Below are positions 36,726-48,493 of a stretch of DNA of 64,000 nucleotides, in pieces. The translations under genes were made by a program, and so were the position numbers. The notes under the pieces are model-generated. The model had not been told where the DNA came from, ran no database searches, and was given only the letters and a program-made list of their open reading frames with translations. Position 1 is the first letter of the stretch. Each line of letters opens with the position of its first letter. This stretch comes from Blastococcus aurantiacus (GTDB lineage Bacteria > Actinomycetota > Actinomycetes > Mycobacteriales > Geodermatophilaceae), in NCBI RefSeq assembly GCF_900102425.1, contig NZ_FNBT01000004.1, forward strand, positions 372,001 through 436,000, in the 5' to 3' direction.

Positions 36726-38203
36726 GCGCTGCAGACGTCGCCGCCTGGTCGGGGCCGGTGCCCTCGCCTGAGGAGCTGGGGGCGGTGCACTTCGTCGGCA
36801 TCGGCGGCGCCGGCATGAGCGGGATCGCGCGCATCCTGCTGGCGCGCGGGGTCCCCGTCTCGGGCAGCGACCGACGCGACACCCCGACGCTGCTGGCGCT
36901 GCGCGCCCTGGGAGCGCGGGTCGAGCTCGGGCACGCCGAGGAGCACCTCGGCCACGCCGACACCGTCGTCGTCTCCACCGCGATCCGCGACGACAACCCC
37001 GAGCTGTCTGCGGCGCGGGCCCGGGGCCTGCGAGTGCTGCCGCGGGCGGTCGCGCTCGCCTCCGTCATGGCCGGGAGCCGCAGCGTCGCCGTGGCCGGCA
37101 CGCACGGCAAGACCTCGACCACCTCGATGCTCACCGTCGCCGTCCAGGCGTGCGGGGTCGACCCGTCCTTCGCCATCGGCGGCGACCTCAACGAGTCGGG
37201 CAGCAACGCCCACTCGGGAGGGGGCGACATCTTCGTCGCCGAGGCCGACGAGAGCGACCGCTCCTTCCTCCTGCTGGCGCCCTTCGGCGGGATCGTCACC
37301 AACGTCGAGGCCGACCACCTGGACAACTACGGCGACCTCGCCGCGGTCGAGGCGGCTTTCGACCGCTTCCTGCAGACGGTCTCCCCGGACGGGTTCGTGG
37401 TGGTCTGCGCCGACGACACCGGCTCCGCCCGGCTGCGCGGCGTGCCGTCCCCGGCCCGGCTGCGGACCTACGGGCGGGCGGCCGACGCCGACCTGCGCCT
37501 GGAGGACCTGCGGGTCGAGGGCGACGCCACCAGCTACACCGCCGTCCTCGACGGCACGGAGCTGGGCCGGGTGCGGATCCTCGTGCCCGGGGAGCACATG
37601 GCCCTCAACAGCGCGGCCGCGCTGCTCGCCGGCCTGGAGCTGGGGCTGCCGGCCGACGGGCTGATCGACGGCCTGGGTCGCTTCGGCGGGGTGCACCGGC
37701 GGTTCGAGCTCAAGGGCGTCGTCGACGGCGTCCGGGTGTACGACGACTACGCCCACCACCCGACCGAGGTGCGCGCCCAGCTGCGCGCCGCCCGCGCGGT
37801 GGCGGGGGACGGGCGGCTGGTCGTGGCCTTCCAGCCGCACCTGTACAGCCGGACCCGGGAGTTCGCCGCCGGCTTCGGCGAGGCCCTCGGCCTGGCCGAC
37901 GACGTCGTGGTGATGGAGATCTACGGCGCCCGCGAGGACCCGGTGCCCGGCGTGACCGGCGCGATGGTGGCCGACGCGGTCCCGCTGCCGCCCGGGCAGG
38001 TGGTCTTCGAGCCGTCGTGGTCTGCGGCCGCCCCGGCGCTGGCCGCCCGGGCGCGTGCCGGTGACCTGGTCATGACGATGGGTGCCGGGGACGTCTCGAT
38101 GGTCGGCCCGGAGGTGCTCGAGGCGCTCACGGCCCGCGCGGCCGGGCGGGACGGGTGGGACGGGGAAGGGAAGGCGGGCGACGCGACGGGCGCGGAGCGG
38201 TGA
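36722..38203 (+). CDS. murC: UDP-MurNAc:L-alanine ligase MurC
   Basis: A 493-aa Mur ligase catalysing the first peptide addition. The N-terminal block [19 protein letters not shown], the ATP loop [14 protein letters not shown], the central [12 protein letters not shown] with [11 protein letters not shown], and the C-terminal [16 protein letters not shown] are diagnostic. ATG overlapping murG by 4 bp. The last 20 residues are a Gly/Asp-rich extension. Its stop overlaps the ftsQ GTG. Confidence 0.95.
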   Translation: MSAADVAAWSGPVPSPEELGAVHFVGIGGAGMSGIARILLARGVPVSGSDRRDTPTLLALRALGARVELGHAEEHLGHADTVVVSTAIRDDNPELSAARARGLRVLPRAVALASVMAGSRSVAVAGTHGKTSTTSMLTVAVQACGVDPSFAIGGDLNESGSNAHSGGGDIFVAEADESDRSFLLLAPFGGIVTNVEADHLDNYGDLAAVEAAFDRFLQTVSPDGFVVVCADDTGSARLRGVPSPARLRTYGRAADADLRLEDLRVEGDATSYTAVLDGTELGRVRILVPGEHMALNSAAALLAGLELGLPADGLIDGLGRFGGVHRRFELKGVVDGVRVYDDYAHHPTEVRAQLRAARAVAGDGRLVVAFQPHLYSRTREFAAGFGEALGLADDVVVMEIYGAREDPVPGVTGAMVADAVPLPPGQVVFEPSWSAAAPALAARARAGDLVMTMGAGDVSMVGPEVLEALTARAAGRDGWDGEGKAGDATGAER

Positions 38204-38991
38204 GCCGCACGGGGACGACCACCCGCGACCGCGGGTCGTCCCGGCGGACCTCCGGCCGGCGCGCGAGCGCGCCGGTCACCCCGCTGCGCAACCGGCGCCA
38301 CCACCCGCGCCGCCGGGGCGCCGTGCTGCTCGGCGTCGGCCTCGTGGTGCTCGCCCTGCTCGGGTGGGCGCTCTGGTCCGGTCCGCTGCTCGCCGTCCGG
38401 TCGGTCCAGGTCGACGGCGCCACCACGCTGCCCGCCGCGCTGGTCCGCGAGGCCGCGGGCATCGAGGACGGCCGGTCCCTGCTGCGGGTCGACGTCGACG
38501 CCGCGCGCGACGCGGTGGCCGAGCTGCCGCAGGTGGAGTCGGTGACGGTCACCCGTGGGTGGCCCAGCAGGGTGGTCATCACGCTGGTCGAGCGGACACC
38601 GCTGGCCGTCGTCGGCGAGGCCGGGCGGCGGTCCCTGCTCGACGAGCGGGGCGTCGTCTTCGACACGGTCACCGGCGAGCCGCCGGCAGGTGTCGTGCCC
38701 CTCTCGGTGCGCGACCCCGGGCCCGAGGACGAGGCGACCCGGGCCGCGCTCGGCGCCATCGCCGCGTTACCGGATCCCGTGCGCGAGCAGGTGGCCGAGG
38801 CGGCTGCCGAGAACGCCGAGTCGGTCGCGCTGACGCTGAAGGACGGGACCGTGGTGCGCTGGGGCGGCGCGGACGAGTCGGGCAAGAAGGCTGAGATCCT
38901 CGCCGCGCTGCTCGACGAACTGGCCGCGGAGAGCCTCGAGCCGGCGGGCGAGCTCGACATCAGCGTCCCCTCGGCCGTCGTCGTCCGCTGA
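38200..38991 (+). CDS. ftsQ: Cell division protein FtsQ
   Basis: A 263-aa bitopic protein: basic cytoplasmic N-terminus, one membrane helix (AVLLGVGLVVLALLGWALW), a POTRA domain (VRSVQVDGATTLPAALVREA) and the FtsQ beta domain (VTVTRGWPSRVVITLVERTPLAVV-type pattern). It connects FtsL/FtsB and other divisome parts outside the membrane. GTG at 38200 overlapping the murC TGA. The first copy of the hairpin element begins directly after the stop codon, ending the continuous overlap chain that starts at murE. Confidence 0.92.
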   Translation: MSRTGTTTRDRGSSRRTSGRRASAPVTPLRNRRHHPRRRGAVLLGVGLVVLALLGWALWSGPLLAVRSVQVDGATTLPAALVREAAGIEDGRSLLRVDVDAARDAVAELPQVESVTVTRGWPSRVVITLVERTPLAVVGEAGRRSLLDERGVVFDTVTGEPPAGVVPLSVRDPGPEDEATRAALGAIAALPDPVREQVAEAAAENAESVALTLKDGTVVRWGGADESGKKAEILAALLDELAAESLEPAGELDISVPSAVVVR

Positions 38992-39049
38992 AGAAGGACC
39001 CCCTCCTCCTCACCCCTCACGCGCTGGGGGCGAGCCTCGGGACGGGGTC
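38992..39049 (+). repeat. Dispersed nested-hairpin element, copy 1 (after ftsQ)
   Basis: Begins AGAAGGACCC immediately after the ftsQ stop and ends GGGACGGGGTC. The outer arms (GACCCCCTCC and GGACGGGGTC) pair with one mismatch; the inner stem is weaker than in the other copies. About 58 bases, same orientation as copies at 40710, 41535 and 45115. It may act as a terminator or attenuator before the separately promoted ftsZ. Confidence 0.7.
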
Positions 39050-39425
39050 GGCCCGCCACCGTGCGAGGGGCCGTCGCTGTCCGTCGCTGGCCGCCTCCGC
39101 ACGGCTCGAACGGGCCCGCCCGACCGACACGCCGACGGCGGCGACACGCCCGACGGCAGAAACAAATGTCGTGCGTGTGATTTCTGGGGACGGCGGGAGT
39201 CTGCACCCCGACGTGAGACGAAATCAGCGCGGGTCGTCACGATCAGTGGTGCAGTTGTGATCGATGAGTCGCGAGTGTTCGGTCGTGTTCCGCCCTACCG
39301 ACACGCCGAGCCGGACGGGGTGCTTGTAGCGCCTCTCGACCCGCACCTAACTTCAACCACGTCGACCGAGTTGACATAACTGTAAGGCTGAACTTGAGGA
39401 TGAGGGTCCAGTTGGGGAGCGCCGC
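39050..39425 (+). promoter_or_regulatory. ftsZ upstream regulatory region
   Basis: A 376-base gene-free stretch clearly less GC-rich than its surroundings, as expected for a promoter-bearing region. The best promoter is TTGACA at 39371-39376 followed, 17-19 bases on, by TTGAGGAT (39394-39401). A second possible -10 is TAACTT near 39348. A ribosome site GGGGAG (39414-39419) precedes the ftsZ ATG. ftsZ is thus expected to have its own promoter(s) besides read-through from ftsQ. Confidence 0.6.
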
Positions 39426-40709
39426 ATGACACCTCCGCACAACTATCTAGCGGTCATCAAGGTCGTCGGCATCGGCGGCGGCGGGGTGAACGCGGTCAAT
39501 CGCATGATCGAAGTCGGCCTCAAGGGGGTCGAGTTCATCGCGATCAACACCGACGCCCAGGCCCTCCTGATGAGCGACGCCGACGTCAAGCTCGACGTCG
39601 GCCGCGAGCTCACCCGGGGGCTGGGCGCCGGCGCCCAGCCCGACGTGGGCCGCCAGGCCGCCGAGGACCACCGCGAGGAGATCGAGGAGGTCCTCAAGGG
39701 GGCCGACATGGTCTTCGTGACGGCGGGCGAGGGCGGCGGCACCGGTACCGGTGGCGCGCCGGTGGTCGCCTCCATCGCGCGCAAGCTAGGCGCCCTGACC
39801 ATCGGCGTCGTCACCCGCCCGTTCGCCTTCGAGGGCAAGCGGCGCGCGGTGCAGGCCGAGTCGGGCATCGAGGAGCTGCGCAACGAGTGCGACACGCTCA
39901 TCGTGATCCCGAACGACCGGCTGCTGCAGTTGGGCGACCGGAACGTCAGCGTGATGGACGCCTTCCGCACCGCCGACCAGGTGCTGCTGTCCGGTGTCCA
40001 GGGCATCACCGACCTGATCACCACGCCCGGCCTGATCAACCTGGACTTCGCCGACGTCAAGTCGGTCATGTCCGGGGCGGGCTCGGCGCTGATGGGCATC
40101 GGCAGCGCCCGCGGCGACAACCGCGCGCTGCTGGCCGCGGAGCAGGCGATCGCCAGCCCGCTGCTGGAGGCCTCGATGGAGGGCGCCCACGGCGTACTGC
40201 TGTCGATCTCCGGCGGGTCTGACCTGGGGCTGTTCGAGATCAACGAGGCCGCCTCGCTGGTCTCCGACGCGGCGCACCCGGACGCCAACATCATCTTCGG
40301 CGCCGTCATCGACGACGCCCTGGGTGACGAGGTGCGGGTGACGGTCATCGCTGCCGGGTTCGACAGCGGCAAGCCCAACGTCCGCAAGGACGGCGCGGCC
40401 GCCTCCGTGCCCGGGAGCCAGTCGAACGGTTCGGTGCCCAGCGGGCTCTCGCCGCACCGCCGTCCGGCGATGGCACCGATGAACCCGGTGGCCGCCCCGG
40501 CGCCGCAGGGCTCCGGCGAGCGTCTCGCCCCGGCACCCCAGGCGCAGGCGGCCCCCGCTGCCCGGCCGGCCCCGGCACCGGCGCCCCAGGGCGGTGGCAT
40601 CACGGTGCCGCCGCTTCCGCCCATCCCGGGTGCGATCAACGGCCGCCGGCCGCTGTCCAACGAGGACTTCGAGGAAGAGTTGGACATCCCCGAGTTCCTC
40701 AAGCAGTAA
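39426..40709 (+). CDS. ftsZ: Cell division GTPase FtsZ
   Basis: A 427-aa tubulin homologue. The GTP-binding signature is G103-GGTGTGG110 inside [19 protein letters not shown]; the N-terminal [18 protein letters not shown] and the T7 synergy loop ([20 protein letters not shown]) are intact, so it should polymerise and hydrolyse GTP. A Pro/Ala-rich linker (about 320-410) leads to the conserved C-terminal peptide [10 protein letters not shown], the docking site for SepF and possibly FtsW. ATG with GGGGAG upstream. Confidence 0.97.
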   Translation: MTPPHNYLAVIKVVGIGGGGVNAVNRMIEVGLKGVEFIAINTDAQALLMSDADVKLDVGRELTRGLGAGAQPDVGRQAAEDHREEIEEVLKGADMVFVTAGEGGGTGTGGAPVVASIARKLGALTIGVVTRPFAFEGKRRAVQAESGIEELRNECDTLIVIPNDRLLQLGDRNVSVMDAFRTADQVLLSGVQGITDLITTPGLINLDFADVKSVMSGAGSALMGIGSARGDNRALLAAEQAIASPLLEASMEGAHGVLLSISGGSDLGLFEINEAASLVSDAAHPDANIIFGAVIDDALGDEVRVTVIAAGFDSGKPNVRKDGAAASVPGSQSNGSVPSGLSPHRRPAMAPMNPVAAPAPQGSGERLAPAPQAQAAPAARPAPAPAPQGGGITVPPLPPIPGAINGRRPLSNEDFEEELDIPEFLKQ

Positions 40710-40771
40710 GAGGACCCCCGTCCTCCTCATCCCTCGCACGCTCGGGACGAGCCTCTGGACGGGGGCCTTCC
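40710..40771 (+). repeat. Dispersed nested-hairpin element, copy 2 (after ftsZ)
   Basis: Starts at the base after the ftsZ TAA. The outer arms are CCCCCGTCC and GGACGGGGG, nine perfect pairs, flanked by AGG/CCTT. The inner stem is GCTCG-GGA-CGAGC. With this strength it could terminate ftsZ transcripts. Confidence 0.75.
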
Positions 40772-40788
40772 ATCCAGGACCGAGGCCC

Positions 40789-40794
40789 TAAGCT
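40789..40794 (+). promoter_or_regulatory. -10 box for a likely leaderless pgeF transcript
   Basis: TAAGCT is 8 bases before the ATG at 40803 and no Shine-Dalgarno sequence is present, so transcription probably begins at or one base from the start codon. Confidence 0.4.
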
Positions 40795-40802
40795 CGCGTC
40801 AC

Positions 40803-41534
40803 ATGGATACGACACCGGCCGCCCCGTCGTCGGTACGACCCCGGAGGGTCGTCACCGACCGACGGGGCGGCCGTTCTCGTGCGCCCTACGACTCCTTCAA
40901 CCTCGGTGACCACGTCGGGGACGATCCGGGCGACGTCGCCGCCAACCGGTCCCGCGTGGCCCGCGAGCTCGGTGTCGGCGAGGACCGCCTGGTCTGGATG
41001 AACCAGGTGCACGGCTCCGAGGTCGCCGTGGTCGAGGGCCCGCAGGACGGGCCGTTGGCCGGGACCGACGCCCTCGTCACCGCCACGCCGGGGCTGGTCC
41101 TCGGCGTGCTGGCCGCCGACTGCGTCCCCGTGCTGCTCACCGATCCGGTCGCCGGGGTGGTCGCCGCCGTGCACGCCGGGCGCGAGGGGCTGCGCCGCGG
41201 GGTGCTGCCGGCCACGCTGTCGGCCATGGCGAGCCTCGGGGCCCGCGCCCGCCACGTGACCGCGCTGCTGGGCCCGGCCGTGTGCGGTGCCTGCTACGAG
41301 GTGCCGCAGGCGATGCAGGCCGAGGTGGCCGCCGTCGCGCCGGCCGCCGCCGTCCCCACCCGCCGCGGTACTGCCGGTCTGGACCTGCGCGCCGGGCTGG
41401 CCGACATCCTGGGCCGCGCGGGCGTGACCGAGGTCGTGCACGACCCGCGCTGCACCGTCGAGGACCCGCAGCTGTTCTCCCACCGCCGCGACGGCGTCAC
41501 CGGGCGCCAGGCCGGCCTGGTGTGGCTGGGCTGA
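40803..41534 (+). CDS. pgeF: PgeF/YfiH laccase-domain protein (peptidoglycan editing factor, purine nucleoside phosphorylase)
   Basis: A 243-aa protein of the YfiH/DUF152 family. Metal-ligand region: MNQVHGSEVAVVE, the Cys in LAADCVPVLLTDP, and AAVHAGREGLRRG where many members have HAGWRG. Family members remove wrongly incorporated L-Ser from the peptidoglycan precursor (PgeF in E. coli) and cleave purine nucleosides in vitro; the place after ftsZ fits a wall-precursor role. GTGA-type coupling is absent; transcription may be leaderless. Hairpin elements flank it on both sides. Confidence 0.88.
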   Translation: MDTTPAAPSSVRPRRVVTDRRGGRSRAPYDSFNLGDHVGDDPGDVAANRSRVARELGVGEDRLVWMNQVHGSEVAVVEGPQDGPLAGTDALVTATPGLVLGVLAADCVPVLLTDPVAGVVAAVHAGREGLRRGVLPATLSAMASLGARARHVTALLGPAVCGACYEVPQAMQAEVAAVAPAAAVPTRRGTAGLDLRAGLADILGRAGVTEVVHDPRCTVEDPQLFSHRRDGVTGRQAGLVWLG

Positions 41535-41592
41535 AGAAGGACCCTGTCCTCCTTGCCCCTCGCAGGCTCGGGGCGAGCCTCGGGACTGGGCC
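41535..41592 (+). repeat. Dispersed nested-hairpin element, copy 3 (after pgeF)
   Basis: Begins AGAAGGACCC directly after the pgeF TGA. The inner stem GGCTCG-GGG-CGAGCC is perfect; the outer arms CCCTGTCC and GGACTGGG pair with one mismatch. It lies 15 bases before the yggS start, immediately before its ribosome site. Confidence 0.75.
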
Positions 41593-41607
41593 GGGAAGGA
41601 TGTACTG

Positions 41608-42354
41608 ATGGTCGCCTCCGAGGAGAGCCTGCGCGCGGTACGGGCGCGGATCGACGCTGCCGCCCGGGCGGCCGGACGGGACCCGGCGACGGTCGCGCTG
41701 CTCGCCGTCAGCAAGACCTGGCCGGCAGCCGACGTCCGCGCCCTGGCCGCGCTGGGGCAGGTTGACTTCGGCGAGAACCGCGCGCAGGAGCTGATCGGCA
41801 AGGCGGCCGAGCTCGCCGACCTGCCGGTCCGCTGGCACTTCATCGGCCAGCTCCAGCGCAACAAGGCCGCCGCGGTCGCCCGGCTGGGTGCCGTGGTCCA
41901 CTCGGTCGACCGCACGTCGCTCGCGCAGGCCCTCAGCCGGGCCGGTGAGGCCGCGCAGCAGCCGGTCGACGTCCTGCTCCAGGTGGACCTCGGCGGGCCG
42001 GAGGGCGAGCTGGGGGCCCGCGGGGGAGCGGACCCCGGGGACGTGCCCGCCCTCGCCGACGCCGCCGCGGAGCTCTCCGGTGTCCGGCTGCGCGGGCTCA
42101 TGGCGGTCGCGCCCCGGGAGGAGGAGCCCGGCCCGGCGTTCGCCCGGCTGGCCGCCCTCGCGGCCCGGGTTCGCGCCGACCACCCGGAGGCAGGAGAGCT
42201 CTCCGCCGGCATGAGCGGTGACCTCGAGGAAGCCGTCGCAGCCGGCGCGACGATCGTGCGTGTCGGAACCGCGTTGTTCGGCAGCCGGCCCCTAACCTCG
42301 CCCTCAGACACACCAGTCACACCAGTCACACGGGCCTCCGGAGCCCCGGGGTGA
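41608..42354 (+). CDS. YggS/PLPBP family pyridoxal-phosphate homeostasis protein
   Basis: A 248-aa TIM-barrel protein. The PLP lysine is in LLAVSKTWPAADV (about residue 36); VDFGENRAQELIGKA, RWHFIGQLQRNK and GMSGDLEEAVAAGATIVRVG are the family blocks. It binds PLP without a known reaction and balances vitamin B6 pools. In actinobacteria it regularly lies between ftsZ/pgeF and sepF. ATG with GGAAGGA 7 bases upstream. After the usual GTALFGSRP end a 15-residue Thr/Pro/Ser tail is added. Confidence 0.92.
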   Translation: MVASEESLRAVRARIDAAARAAGRDPATVALLAVSKTWPAADVRALAALGQVDFGENRAQELIGKAAELADLPVRWHFIGQLQRNKAAAVARLGAVVHSVDRTSLAQALSRAGEAAQQPVDVLLQVDLGGPEGELGARGGADPGDVPALADAAAELSGVRLRGLMAVAPREEEPGPAFARLAALAARVRADHPEAGELSAGMSGDLEEAVAAGATIVRVGTALFGSRPLTSPSDTPVTPVTRASGAPG

Positions 42355-42411
42355 TTACGTCGACGCTCGTCGAACGTGCACGCTGAGCACGTCAGTAGAG
42401 GGGGAGGTCCG

Positions 42412-43104
42412 ATGGCTGGAGCCATGCGGAGGATGGGGATCTACCTGGGGCTCGTCGAGGACGACGACGCCCGCGGGTACGGCCGGTACGACGTCCGCCA
42501 GTCCGACCATCCCGATCCCGACCGCCGGTACGGGCGGTACGAGGACGACCACTACGACGACTACGCCGGGGGCGACTACCCGGCCGGGTACGCCGACGAG
42601 GAGCTCCCCGAGCCCGCGCCGACGCGGGCACCGGAGCCGTTGAGCGTGCGCCGTGTCGCGCCGGCCCGCCCGCTCGGCCTGGCGCCGTCGGGGGGCACCG
42701 GTGGCGGGGCGTCCCGGATCAGCGCCATGAGCAGCGGCCCGGTCGGTGCCGCCGGCCTGGCGGTCCGCGAGCCGGTCGCCGCCATCGTGCCCGAGCCGGC
42801 CCCGGCACCCGTGCCCGCACCGCAGCCCTACCGGATCACCACCCTGCACCCGCGCACCTACAACGAGGCGCGCGTGATCGGGGAGCGGTTCCGCGACGGG
42901 ATGCCGGTCATCATGAACCTGACGGAGATGGACGACGCCGACGCCAAGCGGCTCGTCGACTTCGCTGCGGGGCTGTCGTTCGGGCTGCGCGGTAGTATCG
43001 AGCGCGTCACGGCGAAGGTGTTCCTGCTCAGTCCGCAGAACGTCGACGTGACGGCCGAGGACAAGGCGCGGATCCGCGAGGGCGGGTTCTTCAACCAGTC
43101 CTGA
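42412..43104 (+). CDS. sepF: Cell division protein SepF
   Basis: A 230-aa protein. The N-terminal amphipathic membrane-targeting helix [18 protein letters not shown] is followed by a Tyr/Asp/Pro-rich linker and the SepF core ([59 protein letters not shown]). In actinobacteria SepF replaces FtsA/ZipA as membrane anchor of FtsZ, binding its C-terminal peptide. ATG 42412 is chosen because GGGGAGG lies at 42401-42407; an in-frame ATG at 42376 has no such site. Confidence 0.95.
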   Translation: MAGAMRRMGIYLGLVEDDDARGYGRYDVRQSDHPDPDRRYGRYEDDHYDDYAGGDYPAGYADEELPEPAPTRAPEPLSVRRVAPARPLGLAPSGGTGGGASRISAMSSGPVGAAGLAVREPVAAIVPEPAPAPVPAPQPYRITTLHPRTYNEARVIGERFRDGMPVIMNLTEMDDADAKRLVDFAAGLSFGLRGSIERVTAKVFLLSPQNVDVTAEDKARIREGGFFNQS

Positions 43105-43173
43105 GGCCGCTCGGGCCCCGGCCCGCGCTCACGATGACGGCGGCACGTCAGGTGCCCTGGACGAACGAGGACC

Positions 43174-43464
43174 GTGGAACTCTTCTGGGCGATCATCTCG
43201 GCTGTCCTGCTCGTCTTCCTGATCCTGCTCTTCGCGCGTTTCGTCGTCGACTGGGTGATGGTGCTCGCGCGCAGCTGGCGCCCCACCGGCCTCGTGGCGG
43301 CCGGGCTCGAGGTCGTGTACAGCACCACGGACCCTCCGTTGAAGGCCGTGCGCCGGGTCATCCCGCCGCTGAACCTGGGCACCATCCGGCTGGACCTGGG
43401 TTTCATGGTGCTGTTGATCGCGGTGGTCATCCTCCGTGGCATCACCACGTCGCTCTCGCGCTAA
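43174..43464 (+). CDS. YggT family membrane protein
   Basis: A 96-aa protein with two membrane helices (FWAIISAVLLVFLILLFARF and the C-terminal GFMVLLIAVVILRGI) and the YggT signature VVYSTTDPPLKAVRRVIPPL followed by LNLGTIRLDLGF. It is a conserved member of the sepF-divIVA neighbourhood with no proven function. GTG start with GAGGA 5 bases upstream. Confidence 0.9.
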   Translation: MELFWAIISAVLLVFLILLFARFVVDWVMVLARSWRPTGLVAAGLEVVYSTTDPPLKAVRRVIPPLNLGTIRLDLGFMVLLIAVVILRGITTSLSR

Positions 43465-43548
43465 CGTGACCAGTGATCTCGCAGCAGCGGAGCGCGGCGG
43501 CCACCCGGTCCCGTGCCCTGCTCTGCACCCCCAGTCCCGCCGTATCAC

Positions 43549-43554
43549 TAAGGT
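43549..43554 (+). promoter_or_regulatory. Possible -10 box or ribosome site before wag31
   Basis: TAAGGT sits 6 bases before the ATG at 43561. It can be read as a -10 box of a leaderless transcript, or the overlapping AAGGTGA as a Shine-Dalgarno sequence at good spacing. TATCAC at 43543 is another candidate -10. The sequence alone does not decide. Confidence 0.35.
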
Positions 43555-43560
43555 GACCTG

Positions 43561-44286
43561 ATGCCACTCACGCCTGCCGACGTGCACAACGTCGTCTTCA
43601 AGAAGCCGCCCATCGGCAAGCGGGGCTACGACGAGGACGAGGTCGACGCCTTCCTCGACGTGGTGGAGGCCGAGCTGGCCCGCCTGATCGAGGAGAACAA
43701 CGAGCTGCGCTCGGGCGCCGGCAGCCGCGTCCAGGCCCGTGCCGAGGAGCGACCCGAGCCGCCGGCCCCCGCGCCGGTCGCCGTCGCGCCGCCGGTCCAG
43801 CAGCCGCGCGAGGACGACAGCGCCCGGGCCTCCCGGATGCTCGCCCTGGCCACCGAGACGGCCGACCGCTACGTCAACGAGGCCAAGACCCAGGCTGAGC
43901 AGATGCTCAGCGGTGCGAAGACCAACAGCGAGCGCCTGATGTCCGACGCCCGGACCAAGAGCGAGCAGATGGTCACCGAGGCCAAGCACCGCGCCGACTC
44001 GATGATCGGCGACGCCCGCACCCGGGCGGAGACCATGGAGCGGGAGGCGCGGGCCAAGGCCGCCGCCCTCGACCAGGACGCCGAGCGCCGTCACGTCGAG
44101 GCCATGGGCAGCCTCGAGGAGAAGCGCACCAGCCTCGAGCGCAAGATCGAGGAGCTGCGCACCTTCGAGCGCGAGTACCGCACCCGCCTGCGGTCCTACC
44201 TCGAGTCCCACCTGCGCGACCTCGACGCCCGCGGATCGGCGGAGCCGGCCTCCAACGCGCGTCAGAACCAGCACGCCAGCGCCTGA
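43561..44286 (+). CDS. wag31: DivIVA/Wag31 polar growth and division protein
   Basis: A 241-aa coiled-coil protein. The N-terminal DivIVA domain [20 protein letters not shown] plus [20 protein letters not shown] is diagnostic; a Pro/Ala linker follows and then long heptad coiled coils (from about residue 90 to 220), including [18 protein letters not shown]. It marks negatively curved membrane and, in actinobacteria, directs polar wall growth. A strong terminator follows at 44300. Confidence 0.95.
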   Translation: MPLTPADVHNVVFKKPPIGKRGYDEDEVDAFLDVVEAELARLIEENNELRSGAGSRVQARAEERPEPPAPAPVAVAPPVQQPREDDSARASRMLALATETADRYVNEAKTQAEQMLSGAKTNSERLMSDARTKSEQMVTEAKHRADSMIGDARTRAETMEREARAKAAALDQDAERRHVEAMGSLEEKRTSLERKIEELRTFEREYRTRLRSYLESHLRDLDARGSAEPASNARQNQHASA

Positions 44287-44299
44287 TCCCAGGCCGGCC

Positions 44300-44336
44300 G
44301 ACAGGGGCCTCCGGACCACGGTCCGGGGGCCCTGTC
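44300..44336 (+). terminator. Strong hairpin terminator after wag31
   Basis: The arms GACAGGGGCC-TCCGGACC and its complement GGTCCGG-GGGCCCTGTC form a stem of about 17 bp with one bulged base and a two-base loop (AC at 44318-44319). It lies 13 bases after the wag31 stop. No U-tract. It probably ends the dcw transcription unit. Confidence 0.8.
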
Positions 44337-44390
44337 GCGTCTCCGGGGCGCGCCGCCGCCGGGACCGCAGCGGCGCAGGGGCGCTGGCCC

Positions 44391-44396
44391 TATTGT
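44391..44396 (+). promoter_or_regulatory. -10 box for a likely leaderless transcript of the next gene
   Basis: TATTGT with exactly 7 bases to the GTG at 44404; no ribosome site. It follows the wag31 terminator, consistent with a separate transcription unit. Confidence 0.5.
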
Positions 44397-44403
44397 CCTG
44401 ACC

Positions 44404-45114
44404 GTGATCGTCGCGGCCGGCCTCTTGGTGCTCGTGGGTGCGGGACTGTTCGTGGCCGGTCTGCTGACCGAGGTCACGGCCTACTACTGGGCGTGCGTCG
44501 CCGCGTGCGTGGTCGCCGCCGTGCTGCTGTACTTCGCCCGGCGGAAGATGACCGCCTCCGCCCCGGCCGCCGCTGCTGCCGCGCCTGCGGGCGCCGCCGC
44601 CGCCGTGCCTGCCGCTGCCGGGGCCGGCGCCGGCCGGCACGCCGGTACGGGCGACGCCACCACCGAGCCGGGGGCGGCGGTCCGAACGCCGCCGACCTCG
44701 CAGACGACGGCGACCCCGGCCCCCGTGGAGCAGGTCGCCACGCCCGCCGCGGCACCCGAGCTGACGCCGCCTGCCGCGGCGCCCGCCTCAGCCGCTGTCG
44801 GCACCGCGACGACGACGGCACGGGCCGAGCCCTCCGGCGCCACGGCGGGTTCCACCGCGGGCCCGGCCGGGGCGGGCGAGCCGCCGCTCGAGGAGGTCGA
44901 GGTCACCGACCTGCTGCTGGTCGTCGACCTCAGGGACGAGGTCCTCGTCGTCGACGAGCACCCGCGCTACCACGTCGAAGGCTGCCGCCGCCTGACCGGC
45001 CAGGAGACCATCCCGATCCCGCTGGACGAGGCGAAGACCGACGGGTTCACGCCGTGCGGCACCTGCCGCCCGGACGCCACCCTGGCCGACCGGGTGCGCG
45101 CCCGGAAGAACTAG
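44404..45114 (+). CDS. Membrane protein with Ala/Pro linker and C-terminal Cys/His (Zn-binding-like) domain
   Basis: A 236-aa protein of no named family that I can place. Two N-terminal helices (VAAGLLVLVGAGLFVAGLL and YYWACVAACVVAAVLLYF) are followed by about 110 residues of Ala/Pro/Thr low complexity. The C-terminal 70 residues are well ordered: VTDLLLVVDLRDEVLVVDE, then HPRYHVEGCRRLTG and GFTPCGTCRPDATLAD. The spacing H-x3-H-x2-C ... C-x2-C suggests a small zinc site like that of Ada-type or ribbon domains. It is predicted to display this domain on the cytoplasmic or outer face next to the Wag31 gene; function unknown. Confidence 0.7.
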   Translation: MIVAAGLLVLVGAGLFVAGLLTEVTAYYWACVAACVVAAVLLYFARRKMTASAPAAAAAAPAGAAAAVPAAAGAGAGRHAGTGDATTEPGAAVRTPPTSQTTATPAPVEQVATPAAAPELTPPAAAPASAAVGTATTTARAEPSGATAGSTAGPAGAGEPPLEEVEVTDLLLVVDLRDEVLVVDEHPRYHVEGCRRLTGQETIPIPLDEAKTDGFTPCGTCRPDATLADRVRARKN

Positions 45115-45174
45115 CAGAAGGACCCCCGTCCCCCTCCCCACTCGCAGGCTCGTGGTGAGCCTCCGGACGGGGCC
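45115..45174 (+). repeat. Dispersed nested-hairpin element, copy 4 (between convergent genes)
   Basis: Begins one base after the TAG of the membrane-protein gene (CAGAAGGACCCC) and runs to two bases before the ileS stop codon. Outer arms CCCCGTCC/GGACGGGG pair perfectly; inner stem AGGCTC/GAGCCT with a 5-base loop. Here it serves as a bidirectional terminator candidate for both genes. Confidence 0.75.
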
Positions 45175-45176
45175 GC

Positions 45177-48362
<3,186 letters not shown>

Positions 48363-48493
48363 GCGCTCCATTCTCCCCGAACCGGCAAACGGGTTCCGCG
48401 CGGCGTCCGCCCCGGCGCGCTGGCCGGCTCCGGGACGCGACACGGCGACGACACGGGCGTACGGGAGACTGCCCCCATGGGGGACGGCGGCGA

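Noticed and set aside
48363-48493. T-box riboswitch for ileS
   Set aside because: Too short and no T-box-like conserved segment or anti-terminator pairing was seen.
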